Below the pieces are notes generated by a model. The model saw only the letters and a program-made list of their open reading frames with translations. It searched no databases and was not told where the DNA came from. A DNA stretch of 64,000 nt from Siphonodentalium dalli. Its lineage: Eukaryota > Mollusca > Scaphopoda > Gadilida > Siphonodentaliidae. Of the stretch, positions 50,945-63,200 are shown piece after piece (the stretch's first letter is position 1; every line of letters begins with the position of its first letter). A program made the position numbers and the translations under genes. Where the stretch lies: contig CP136069.1 of assembly GCA_032622095.1 (NCBI GenBank), positions 35,934,194 through 35,998,193 of the forward strand. Reading direction: 5' to 3'.

Positions 50945-53457
50945 TTATGGGGCCTCAAACAGCCTGCCCCACCCCAATTATCCAACTCCCAACCCCTGCT
51001 CAGTTGCCAAACCGTGAGGTCCGGCCTGCGACCGAATGTGCCATCCTATCGAGAAACATGCATGCTTGCACATTGATACGATAAAAGTGTCCAAAACGTT
51101 AAAGGGATTTTGCCCGTGCATATGCAATGTACAGTCGCTTTCAAAAATACTGGGCATTTTATGGGGCCTCAAACAGCCTGCCCAACCCCAATTATCCAAC
51201 TCCCAACCCCTGCTCATTAGCCAAACCGTGAGGTCCGCCTGCGACAGAATGTGCCATCCTATCGCGAAACATGCCTGCTTGCACATTGATACGATAAAAG
51301 TGTCCAAAACGTTAAAGGGATTTTGCCCGTGCAGATGCAAAGTACAGTCGCTTTCAAAAATACTGGGCATTTTATGGGCTTCAAAACAGCCTGCCCCACC
51401 CCAATTATCCAACTCCCAACCCCTGCTCATTAGCCAAACCGTGAGGATCCTACTGCGACCGAATGTGCCGTCATATCGCGAAACATGCCTGCTTGCACAT
51501 TGATACGATAAAAGTGTCCAAAACGTTAAAGGGATATTGCCCGTGCAGATGCAAAGTACAGTCGCTTTCAAAAATACTGGGCATGTTATGGGGCCTCAAA
51601 CAGCCTGCCCCACCCCAATTATCCAACTCCCAACCCCTGCTCATTAGCCAAACCGTGAGGTCCGGCCTGCGACCGAATGTGCCGTCCTATCGCGAAACAT
51701 GTCTACTTGCACATTGATACGATAAAAGTGTCCAAAACGTTAAAGGGATTTTGCCTGTGCAGATGCAAAGTACAGTCGCTTTCAAAAATACTGGGCATTT
51801 TATTGGGCCTCAACCAGCCTGCCCCACCTCAATTATCCAACTCCCAACCCCTGCTCATTAGCCAAACCGTGAGGTCCGGCCTGCGACCGAATGTGCCATC
51901 CTATCGCGAAACATGCCTGCTTGCACATTGATACGATAAAAGTGTCCAAAACGTTAAAGGGATTTTGCCAGTGCAGATGCAATGTACAGTCGCTTCCAAA
52001 AATACTGGGCATTTTATGGGACCTCAAACAGCATGCCCCACCCCAATTATCCAACTCCCAACCCCTGCTCATTAGCCAAACAGTGAGGTCCGGCCTGCGA
52101 CCGAATGTGCCGTCCTATCGCGAAACATGCCTGATTGCACATTGATACGATAAAAGTGTCCAAAACGTTAAAGGGATTTTGCCCGTGCAGATGCAAAGTA
52201 CAGTCGCTTTCAAAAATACTGGGCATTTTATGAGGCCTCAAACAGCCTGCCCCACCCCAATTATCCAACTCCCAACCCCTGCTCATTAGCCAAACCGTGA
52301 GGTTCGGCCTGCGACCGAATGTGCCATCCTATCGCGAAACATGCCTGCTTGCACATTGATACGACAAAAGTGTCCAAAACCATAAGGGATTTTGCCCGTG
52401 CAGATGCAAAGTACAGTCGCTTTCAAAAATACTGGGAATTTTATGGGGCCTCAAACAGCCTGCACCACCCCAATTATACAACTCCCAACCCCTGCTCATT
52501 AGCCAAACCGTGAGTTACGGCCTGCGACCGAATGTGCCGTCCTATCGCGAAACATGCCTGCTTGCACATTGATACGATAAAAGTGTCCAAAACGTTAAAG
52601 GGATTTTGCCCGTGCAGATGCAAAGTACAGTCGCTTTCAAAAATACTGGGCATTTTATGGGCTTCAAAACAGCCTGCCCCACCCCAATTATCCAACTCCC
52701 AACCCCTGCTCATTAGCCAAACCGTGAGGTTCGGACTGCGACCGAATGTGCCGTCATATCGCGAAACATGCCTGCTTGCACATTGATACGATAGAAGTGT
52801 CCAAAACGTTAAAGGGATTTTGCCCGTGCAGATGCAAAGTACAGTCGCTTTCAAAAATACTGGGCATTTTATGGGGCCTCAAACAGCCTGCCCCACCCCA
52901 ATTATCCAACTCCCAACCCCTGCTCATTAGCCAAACCGTGAGGTCCGGCCTGCGACCGAATGTGCCGTCCTATCGCGAAACATGCCTACTTGCACATTGA
53001 TACGATAAAAGTGTCCAAACCCTAAAGGGATGTCGCCTGTGCAGATGCAAAGTACAGTCGCTTTCAAAAAATACTGGGCATTGTATTGGGCCTCAACCAG
53101 CCTGCCCCACCTCAATTATCCAACTCCCAACCCCTGCTCATTAGCCAAACCGTGAGGTCCGGCCTGCGACCGAATGTGCCATCCTATCGCGAAACATGCC
53201 TGCTTGCACATTGATACGATAAAAGTGTCCAAAACGTTAAAGTGATTTTGCCCGTGCAGATGCAAAGTACAGTCGCTTTCAAAAATACTGGGCGTTTTAT
53301 GGGGCCTCAAACAGCCTGCCCCACCCCAATTATCCAACTCCCAACCCCTGCTTATTAGCCAAAACCGTGAGGTTCGGCCTGCGACCGAATGTGCCGTCCT
53401 ATCGCGAAACATGCCTGCTTGCACATTAATACGATAAAAGTGTCAAAAACGTTAAAG
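50945..53457 (-). repeat. Inverted satellite block C, duplicate of block B
   Basis: This repeats 41,253-43,763 at an offset of 9,692-9,695 bp, and the copy includes about 760 bp of plus sequence before the left breakpoint plus the breakpoint itself (GCACATTTATGGGG). It is also the mirror image of the plus segment ending at 48,217. A few differences are private, such as GAGGATCCTACTG near 51,444-51,456 and single-base insertions at 53,066-53,071 and 53,361-53,364. Confidence 0.95.
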
Positions 53458-54120
53458 GGGTTGGAAGTTGGATAATTGGGGTGGGGCAGGCTGTTTGAGG
53501 CCCCATAAAATGTACAGTCCCAAAATCCCATTAACGTTTTGGACACTTTTATCGTATCAATGTGCAAGCAGGCATGTTTCTCGATAGGATGGCACATTCG
53601 GTCGCAGGCCGGACCTCACGGTTTGGCAACTGAGCAGGGGTTGGGAGTTGGATAATTGGGGTGGGGCAGGCTGTTTGAGGCCCCCATAACATGCCCAGTA
53701 TTTTGAAAGCGACTGTACTTTGCATCTGCACGGGCAAAATCCCTTTAACGTTTTGGACACTTTTATCGTATCAATGTGCAAGCAGGCATGTTTCGCGACA
53801 GGACGGCACATTCGGTCGCAGGCCGGACCTCACGGTTTGGCTAATGAGCAGGGGTTGGAAGTTGGATAATTGGGGCGGGGCAGGCTGTTTGAGGCCCCAT
53901 AAAATGCCCAGTATTTTTGAAAGCGACTGTACTTTGCATATGCACAGGCAAAATCCCTTTAACGTTTTGGACACTTTTATCGTATCAATGTGCAAGCAGG
54001 CATGTTTCGCGATAGGACGGCACATTCGGTCGCAGGCCGTACCTCACGGTTTGGCTAATGAGCAGGGGTTGGGAGTTGGATAATTGGGGTGGGGCAGGCT
54101 GTTTGAGGCCCCATAAAATG
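53295..54120. repeat. Approximately 826-bp duplication containing a breakpoint, copy 1
   Basis: Recurs at 54,216-55,039 with an offset of 921, then 920, then 919 bp as two single-base insertions in copy 1 (53,361-53,364 and 53,681-53,685) are passed. The duplicated piece includes the minus-to-plus junction, and the small fold-back at 54,121-54,215 lies exactly between the copies. Confidence 0.9.
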
Positions 54121-54144
54121 TACAGTCCCAAAATCCCATTAACG
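53458..54144 (+). repeat. Plus-oriented satellite block 5
   Basis: About three monomers. It opens with the recurrent GGGGTTGGAAG junction and the TACAGTCCC scar, and ends with the same scar a second time (CCCAAAATCCCATTAACG, up to 54,144), where it folds back into minus-strand sequence. Confidence 0.93.
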
Positions 54145-54376
54145 AGAAACATGCCTGCTTGCACATTGATACGATAAAAGTGTCCAAAACGTTAATGGGA
54201 TTTTGGGACTGTACATTTTATGGGGCCTCAAACAGCCTGCCCCACCCCAATTATCCAACTCCCAACCCCTGCTTATTAGCCAAACCGTGAGGTTCGGCCT
54301 GCGACCGAATGTGCCGTCCTATCGCGAAACATGCCTGCTTGCACATTAATACGATAAAAGTGTCAAAAACGTTAAA
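53958..54376. repeat. Fold-back inverted repeat (arms about 187 bp, 45-bp spacer)
   Basis: 53,958-54,144 and 54,190-54,376 are reverse complements with few mismatches (coordinate sum 108,334). The innermost arms read CCCATTAACG and CGTTAATGGG; the match is perfect through the composite scar and about 83 bp outward before the first mismatch. The 45-bp spacer starts AGAAACATGCC. Such an arm-spacer-arm structure can extrude as a cruciform. Confidence 0.9.
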
Positions 54377-54377
54377 G
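54145..54377 (-). repeat. Short inverted fragment at a fold-back (about 233 bp)
   Basis: The fragment begins AGAAACATGCC and contains a reversed copy of the TACAGTCCC scar just traversed on the plus strand. It then continues as normal minus-strand satellite to the GGGGTTGGAAG junction at about 54,378. Confidence 0.93.
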
Positions 54378-55039
54378 GGGTTGGAAGTTGGATAATTGGG
54401 GTGGGGCAGGCTGTTTGAGGCCCCATAAAATGTACAGTCCCAAAATCCCATTAACGTTTTGGACACTTTTATCGTATCAATGTGCAAGCAGGCATGTTTC
54501 TCGATAGGATGGCACATTCGGTCGCAGGCCGGACCTCACGGTTTGGCAACTGAGCAGGGGTTGGGAGTTGGATAATTGGGGTGGGGCAGGCTGTTTGAGG
54601 CCCCATAACATGCCCAGTATTTTGAAAGCGACTGTACTTTGCATCTGCACGGGCAAAATCCCTTTAACGTTTTGGACACTTTTATCGTATCAATGTGCAA
54701 GCAGGCATGTTTCGCGACAGGACGGCACATTCGGTCGCAGGCCGGACCTCACGGTTTGGCTAATGAGCAGGGGTTGGAAGTTGGATAATTGGGGCGGGGC
54801 AGGCTGTTTGAGGCCCCATAAAATGCCCAGTATTTTTGAAAGCGACTGTACTTTGCATATGCACAGGCAAAATCCCTTTAACGTTTTGGACACTTTTATC
54901 GTATCAATGTGCAAGCAGGCATGTTTCGCGATAGGACGGCACATTCGGTCGCAGGCCGTACCTCACGGTTTGGCTAATGAGCAGGGGTTGGGAGTTGGAT
55001 AATTGGGGTGGGGCAGGCTGTTTGAGGCCCCATAAAATG
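54216..55039. repeat. Approximately 826-bp duplication containing a breakpoint, copy 2
   Basis: Partner of 53,295-54,120. On its right it continues as ordinary module sequence (TGCCTAGTATTTT), whereas copy 1 continues into the TACAGTCCC scar. Confidence 0.9.
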
Positions 55040-55424
55040 CCTAGTATTTTTGAAAGCGACTTTACTTTGCATCTGCACGGGCAAAATCCCTTTTACGTTT
55101 TTGACACTTTTATCGTATTAATGTGCAAGCAGGCATGTTTCGCGATAGGACGGCACATTCGGTCGCAGGCCGAACCTCACGGTTTGGCTAATGAGCAGGG
55201 GTTGGGAGTTGGATAATTGGGGTGGGGCAGGCTGTTTGAGGCCCCATAAAACGCCCAGTATTTTTGAAAGCGACTGTACTTTGCATCTGCACGGGCAAAA
55301 TCCCTTTAACGTTTTGGACACTTTTATCGTATCAATGTGCAAGCAGGCATGTTTCGCGATAGGATGGCACATTCGGTCGCAGGCCGGACCTCACGGTTTG
55401 GCTAATGAGCAGGGGTTGGGAGTT

Positions 55425-58400
55425 GGATAATTGAGGTGGGGCAGGCTGTTTGAGGCCTCATAAAATGCCCAGTATTTTTGAAAGCGACTGTACTTTGCAT
55501 CTGCACGGGCAAAATCCCTTTAACGTTTTGGACACTTTTATCGTATCAATGTGCAAGCAGGCATGTTTCGCGGATAGGACGGCACATTCGGTCGCAGGCC
55601 GGACCTCACTGTTTGGTTAATGAGCAGGGGTTGGGAGTTGGATAATTGGGGTGGGGCAGGCTGTTTGAGGCCCCATAAAAATGCCCAGTATTTTTGGAAG
55701 CGACTGTACATTGCATCTGCACTGGCAAAATCCCTTTAACGTTTTGGACACTTTTATCGTATCAATGTGCAAGCAGGCATGTTTCGCGATAGGATGGCAC
55801 ATTCTGTCGCAGGCCGGACCTCACGGTTTGGCTAATGAGCAGGGGTTGGAGTTGGATAATTGGGGTTGGGCAGGCTGTTTGAGGCCCCATAACATGCCCA
55901 GTATTTTTGAAAGCGACTGTACATTGCATCTGCACGGGCAAAATCCCTTTATCGTTTTGGACACTTTTATCGTATCAATGTGCAAGCAGGCATGTTTCTC
56001 GATAGGATGGCACATTCGGTCGCAGGCCGGACCTCACGGTTTGGCAAATGAGCAGGGGTTGGGAGTTTGATAATTGGGGTGGGGCAGGCTGCTTGAGGCC
56101 CCATAAAATGCCCAGTATTTTTGAAAGCGACTGTACTTTGCATCTGCACGGGCAAAATCCCTTTAACGTTTTGGACACTTTTATCGTATCAATGTGCAAG
56201 CAGGCATGTTTCGCGATAGGACGGCACATTCGGTCGCAGGCCGGACCTCACGGTTTGGCTAATGAGCAGGGGTTGGAAGTTGGATAATTGGGGTGGGGCA
56301 GGCTGTTTGAGGCCCCATAAAATGCCCAGTATTTTTGAAAGCGACTGTACTTTGCATATGCACAGGCAAAATCCCTTTAACGTTTTGGACACTTTTATCG
56401 TATCAATGTGCAAGCAGGCATGTTTCGCGATAGGACGGCACATTCGGTCGCAGGCCGGACCTCACGGTTTGGCTAATGAGCAGGGGTTGGGAGTTGGATA
56501 ATTGGGGTGGGGCAGGCTGTTTGAGGCCCCATAAAATGCCTAGTATTTTTGAAAGCGACTGTACTTTGCATCTGCACGGGCAAAATCCCTTTAACGTTTT
56601 TGACACTTTTATCGTATTGATGTGCAAGCAGGCATGTTTCGCGATAGGACGGCACATTCGGTCGCAGGCCGAACCTCACGGTTTGGCTAATGAGCAGGGG
56701 TTGGGAGTTGGATAATTGGGGTGGGGCAGGCTGTTTTGAGGCCCCATAAAATGCCCAGTATTTTTGAAAGCGACTGTACTTTGCATCTGCACGGGCAAAA
56801 TCCCTTTAACGTTTTGGACACTTTTATCGTATCAATGTGCAAGTAGGCATGTTTCGCGATAGGACGGCACATTCGGTCGCAGGCCGGACCTCACGGTTTG
56901 GCTAATGAGCAGGGGTTGGGAGTTGGATAATTGGGGTGGGGCAGGCTGTTTGAGGCCCCATAAAATGCCCAGTATTTTTGAAAGCGACTGTACTTTGCAT
57001 CTGCACGGGCAAAATCCCTTTAACGTTTTGGACACTTCTATCGTATCAATGTGTAAGCAGGCATGTTTCGCGATATGACGGCACATTCGGTCGCAGTCCG
57101 AACCTCACGGTTTGGCTAATGAGCAGGGGTTGGGAGTTGGATAATTGGGGTGGGGCAGGCTGTTTTGAAGCCCATAAAATGCCCAGTATTTTTGAAAGCG
57201 ACTGTACTTTGCATCTGCACGGGCAAAATCCCTTTAACGTTTTGGACACTTTTATCGTATCAATGTGCAAGCAGGCATGTTTCGCGATAGGACGGCACAT
57301 TCGGTCGCAGGCCGTAACTCACGGTTTGGCTAATGAGCAGGGGTTGGGAGTTGTATAATTGGGGTGGGGCAGGCTGTTTGAGGCCCCATAAAATTCCCAG
57401 TATTTTTGAAAGCGACTGTACTTTGCATCTGCACGGGCAAAATCCCTTATAGTTTTGGACACTTTTGTCGTATCAATGTGCAAGCAGGCATGTTTCGCGA
57501 TAGGATGGCACATTCGGTCGCAGGCCGAACCTCACGGTTTGGCTAATGAGCAGGGGTTGGGAGTTGGATAATTGGGGTGGGGCAGGCTGTTTGAGGCCTC
57601 ATAAAATGCCCAGTATTTTTGAAAGCGACTGTACTTTGCATCTGCACGGGCAAAATCCCTTTAACGTTTTGGACACTTTTATCGTATCAATGTGCAAGCA
57701 GGCATGTTTCGCGATAGGACGGCACATTCGGTCGCAGGCCGGACCTCACTGTTTGGCTAATGAGCAGGGGTTGGGAGTTGGATAATTGGGGTGGGGCAGG
57801 CTGTTTGAGGCCCCATAAAATGCCCAGTATTTTTGGAAGCGACTGTACATTGCATCTGCACTGGCAAAATCCCTTTAACGTTTTGGACACTTTTATCGTA
57901 TCAATGTGCAAGCAGGCATGTTTCGCGATAGGATGGCACATTCGGTCGCAGGCCGGACCTCACGGTTTGGATAATGAGCAGGGGTTGGGAGTTGGATAAT
58001 TGGGGTGGGTGGGCAGGCTGGTTGAGGCCCAATAAAATGCCCAGTATTTTTGAAAGCGACTGTACTTTGCATCTGCACAGGCAAAATCCCTTTAACGTTT
58101 TGGACACTTTTATCGTATCAATGTGCAAGTAGGCATGTTTCGCGATAGGACGGCACATTCGGTCGCAGGCCGGACCTCACGGTTTGGCTAATGAGCAGGG
58201 GTTGGGAGTTGGATAATTGGGGTGGGGCAGGCTGTTTGAGGCCCCATAACATGCCCAGTATTTTTGAAAGCGACTGTACTTTGCATCTGCACGGGCAATA
58301 TCCCTTTAACGTTTTGGACACTTTTATCGTATCAATGTGCAAGCAGGCATGTTTCGCGATATGACGGCACATTCGGTCGCAGTCCGAACCTCACGGTTTG

Positions 58401-60082
58401 GCTAATGAGCAGGGGTTGGGGGAGTTGGATAATTGGGGTGGGGCAGGCTGTTTTGAAGCCCATAAAATGCCCAGTATTTTTGAAAGCGACTGTACTTTGC
58501 ATCTGCACGGGCAAAATCCCTTTAACGTTTTGGACACTTTTATCGTATCAATGTGCAAGCAGGCATGTTTCGCGATAGGATGGCACATTCTGTCGCAGGC
58601 GGACCTCACGGTTTGGCTAATGAGCAGGGGTTGGGAGTTGGATAATTGGGGTTGGGCAGGCTGTTTGAGGCCCCATAAAATGCCCAGTATTTTTGAAAGC
58701 GACTGTACATTGCATATGCACGGGCAAAATCCCTTTAACGTTTTGGACACTTTTATCGTATCAATGTGCAAGCAGGCATGTTTCTCGATAGGATGGCACA
58801 TTCGGTCGCAGGCCGGACCTCACGGTTTGGCAACTGAGCAGGGGTTGGGAGTTGGATAATTGGGGTGGGGCAGGCTGTTTGAGGCCCCATAAAATGCCCA
58901 GTATTTTGAAAGCGACTGTACTTTGCATCTGCACGGGCAAAATCCCTTTAACGTTTTGGACACTTTTATCGTATCAATGTGCAAGCAGGCATGTTTCGCG
59001 ACAGGACGGCACATTCGGTCGCAGGCCGGACCTCACGGTTTGGCTAATGAGCAGGGGTTGGAAGTTGGATAATTGGGGTGGGGCAGGCTGTTTGAGGCCC
59101 ATAAAATGCCCAGTATTTTTGAAAGCGACTGTACTTTGCATATGCACAGGCAAAATCCCGTTAACGTTTTGGACACTTTTATCGTATCAATGTGCAAGCA
59201 GGCATGTTTCGCGATAGGACGGCACATTCGGTCGCAGGCCGGACCTCACGGTTTGGCTAATGAGCAGGGGTTGGGAGTTGGATAATTGGGGTGGGGCAGG
59301 CTGTTTGAGGCCCCATAAAATGCCTAGTATTTTTGAAAGCGACTTTACTTTGCATCTGCACGGGCAAAATCCCTTTTACGTTTTTGACACTTTTATCGTA
59401 TTAATGTGCAAGCAGGCATGTTTCGCGATAGGACGGCACATTCGGTCGCAGGCCGAACCTCACGGTTTGGCTAATGAGCAGGGGTTGGGAGTTGGATAAT
59501 TGGGGTGGGGCAGGCTGTTTGAGGCCCCATAAAACGCCCAGTATTTTTGAAAGCGACTGTACTTTGCATCTGCACGGGCAAAATCCCTTTAACGTTTTGG
59601 ACACTTTTATCGTATCAATGTGCAAGCAGGCATGTTTCGCGATAGGATGGCACATTCGGTCGCAGGCCGGACCTCACGGTTTGGCTAATGAGCAGGGGTT
59701 GGGAGTTGGATAATTGAGGTGGGGCAGGCTGGTTGAGGCCCAATACAATGCCCAGTATTTTTGAAAGCGACTGTACTTTGCATCTGCACAGGCAACATCC
59801 CTTTAGGGTTTGGACACTTTTATCGTATCAATGTGCAAGTAGGCATGTTTCGCGATAGGACGGCACATTCGGTCGCAGGCCGGACCTCACGGTTTGGCTA
59901 ATGAGCAGGGGTTGGGAGTTGGATAATTGGGGTGGGGCAGGCTGTTTGAGGCCCCATAAAATGCCCAGTATTTTTGAAAGCGACTGTACTTTGCATCTGC
60001 ACGGGCAAAATCCCTTTAACGTTTTGGACACTTTTATCGTATCAATGTGCAAGCAGGCATGTTTCGCGATATGACGGCACAT
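55425..60082 (+). repeat. Higher-order module, copy C (four monomers missing)
   Basis: 55.4-56.7 kb matches 35.7-37.0 kb at an offset of 19,681 and 56.8-60.1 kb matches 38.0-41.25 kb at 18,826-18,831, so 855 bp (four monomers) is absent at about 56.8 kb relative to copy A. Near 60,070-60,110 it continues in plus orientation through the point where the 41,252 and 50,944 copies flip, so it shows the uninverted arrangement. Confidence 0.88.
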
Positions 60083-60249
60083 TCGGTCGCAGTCCGAACC
60101 TAACGGTTTGGCTAATGAGCAGGGGTTGGGAGTTGGATAATTGGGGTGGGGCAGGCTGTTTTGAGGCCCATAAAATGCCCAGTATTTTTGAAAGCGACTG
60201 TACTTTGCATCTGCACGGGCAAAATCCCTTTAACGTTTTGGACACTTTT

Positions 60250-63200
60250 ATCGTATCAATGTGCAAGCAGGCATGTTTCGCGATAGGATGGCACATTCGG
60301 TCGCAGGCCGAACCTCACGGTTTGGCTAATGAGCAGGGGTTGGGAGTTGGATAATTGGGGTGGGGCAGGCTGTTTGAGGCCTCATAAAATGCCCAGTATT
60401 TTTGAAAGCGACTTTACTTTGCATCTGCACGGGCAAAATCCCTTTAACGTTTTGGACACTTTTATCGTATCAATGTGCAAGCAGGCATGTTTCGCGATAG
60501 GACGGCACATTCGGTCGCAGGCCGGACCTCACTGTTTGGCTAATGAGCAGGGGTTGGGAGTTGGATAATTGGGGTGGGGCAGGCTGTTTGAGGCCCCATA
60601 AAATGCCCAGTATTTTTGGAAGCGACTGTACATTGCATCTGCACTGGCAAAATCCCTTTAACGTTTTGGACACTTTTATCGTATCAATGTGCAAGCAGGC
60701 ATGTTTCGCGATAGGATGGCACATTCGGTCGCAGGCCGGACCTCACGGTTTGGCTAATGAGCAGGGGTTGGGAGTTGGATAATTGGGGTTGGGCAGGCTG
60801 CTTGAGGCCCCATAAAATGCCCAGTATTTTTGAAAGCGACTGTACATTGCATCTGCACGGGCAAAATCCCTTTATCGTTTTGGACACTTTTATCGTATCA
60901 ATGTGCAAGCAGGCATGTTTCTCGATAGGATGGCACATTCGGTCGCAGGCCGGACCTCACGGTTTGGCAAATGAGCAGGGGTTGGGAGTTGGATAATTGG
61001 GGTGGGGCAGGCTGTTTGAGGCCCCATAAAATGCCCAGTATTTTTGAAAGCGACTGTACTTTGCATCTGCACGGGCAAAATCCCTTTAACGTTTTGGACA
61101 CTTTTATCGTATCAATGTGCAAGCAGGCATGTTTCGCGACAGGACGGCACATTCGGTCGCAGGCCGGACCTCACGGTTTGGCTAATGAGCAGGGGTTGGA
61201 AGTTGGATAATTGGGGTGGGGCAGGCTGTTTGAGGCCCCATAAAATGCCCAGTATTTTTGAAAGCGACTGTACTTTGCATATGCACAGGCAGAATCCCTT
61301 TAACGTTTTGGACACTTTTATCGTATCAATGTGCAAGCAGGCATGTTTCGCGATAGGACGGCACATTCGGTCGCAGGCCGGACCTCACGGTTTGGCTAAT
61401 GAGCAGGGGTTGGGAGTTGGATAATTGGGGTGGGGCAGGCTGTTTGAGGCCCCATAAAATGCCTAGTATTATTGAAAACGACTGTACTTTGCATCTGCAC
61501 GGGCAAAATCCCTTTAACGTTTTTGACACTTTTATCGTATTGATGTGCAAGCAGGCATGTTTCGCGATAGGACGGCACATTCGGTCGCAGGCCGAACCTC
61601 ACGGTTTGGCTAATGAGCAGGGGTTGGGAGTTGGATAATTGGGGTGGGGCAGGCTGTTTTGAGGCCCCATAAAATGCCCAGTATTTTTGAAAGCGACTGT
61701 ACTTTGCATCTGCACGGGCAAAATCCCTTTAACGTTTTGGACACTTGTATCGTATCAATGTGCAAGCAGGCATGTTTCGCGATAGGACGGCACATTCGGT
61801 CGCAGGCCGGACCTCACGGTTTGGCTAATGAGCAGGGGTTGGGAGTTGGATAATTGGGGTGGGGCAGGCTGTTTGAGGCCCCATAAAATGCCCAGTATTT
61901 TTGAAAGTGACTGTACTTTGCATCTGCACGGGCAAAATCCCTTTAACGTTTTGGACACTTGTATCGTATCAATGTGCAAGCAGGCATGTTTCGCGATAGG
62001 ACGGCACATTCTGTCGCAGGCCGGACCTCACTGTTTGGCTAATGAGCAGGGGTTGGGAGTTGGATAATTGGGGTGGGGCAGGCTGTTTGAGGCCCCATAA
62101 AATGCCCAGTATTTTTGAAAGCGACTGTACATTTCATCTGCAAGGGCAAAATCCCTTTAACGTTTTGGACACTTTTATCGTATTAATGTGCAAGCAGGCA
62201 TGTTTCGCGATAGGACGGCACATTCGGTCGCAGGCCGAACCTCACGGTTTGGCTAATGAGCAGGGGTTGGGAGTTGGATAATTGGGGTGGGGCAGGCTGT
62301 TTGAGGCCCCATAAAACGCCCAGTATTTTTGAAAGCGACTGTACTTTGCATCTGCACGGGCAAAATCCCTTTAACGTTTTGGACACTTTTATCGTATCAA
62401 TGTGCAAGCAGGCATGTTTCGCGATAGGATGGCACATTCGGTCGCAGGCCGGACCTCACGGTTTGGCTAATGAGCAGGGGTTGGGAGTTGGATAATTGAG
62501 GTGGGGCAGGCTGGTTGAGGCCCAATACAATGCCCAGTATTTTTGAAAGCGACTGTACTTTGCATCTGCACAGGCAACATCCCTTTAGGGTTTGGACACT
62601 TTTATCGTATCAATGTGCAAGTAGGCATGTTTCGCGATAGGACGGCACATTCGGTCGCAGGCCGGACCTCACGGTTTGGCTAATGAGCAGGGGTTGGGAG
62701 TTGGATAATTGGGGGGGGCAGGCTGTTTGAGGCCTCATAAAATGCCCAGTATTTTTGAAAGCGACTGTACTTTGCATATGCACAGGCAGAATCCCTTTAA
62801 CGTTTTGGACACTTTTATCGTATCAATGTGCAAGCAGGCATGTTTCGCGATAGGACGGCACATTCGGTCGCAGGCCGGACCTCACGGTTTGGCTAATGAG
62901 CAGGGGTTGGGAGTTGGATAATTGGGGTGGGGCAGGCTGTTTGAGGCCCCATAAAATGCCTAGTATTTTTGAAAGCGACTGTACTTTGCATCTGCACGGG
63001 CAAAATCCCTTTAACGTTTTGGACACTTGTATCGTATCAATGTGCAAGCAGGCATGTTTCGCGATAGGACGGCACATTCTGTCGCAGGCCGGACCTCACG
63101 GTTTGGCTAATGAGCAGGGGTTGGGAGTTGGATAATTGGGGTGGGGCAGGCTGTTTGAGGCCCCATAAAATGCCCAGTATTTTTGAAAGTGACTGTACTT

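Noticed and set aside
54145-54189. Rho-independent terminator at the 54.1-kb inverted repeat
   Set aside because: The stem is far too long, the loop is 45 bp, no T-run follows, and there is no gene to terminate.
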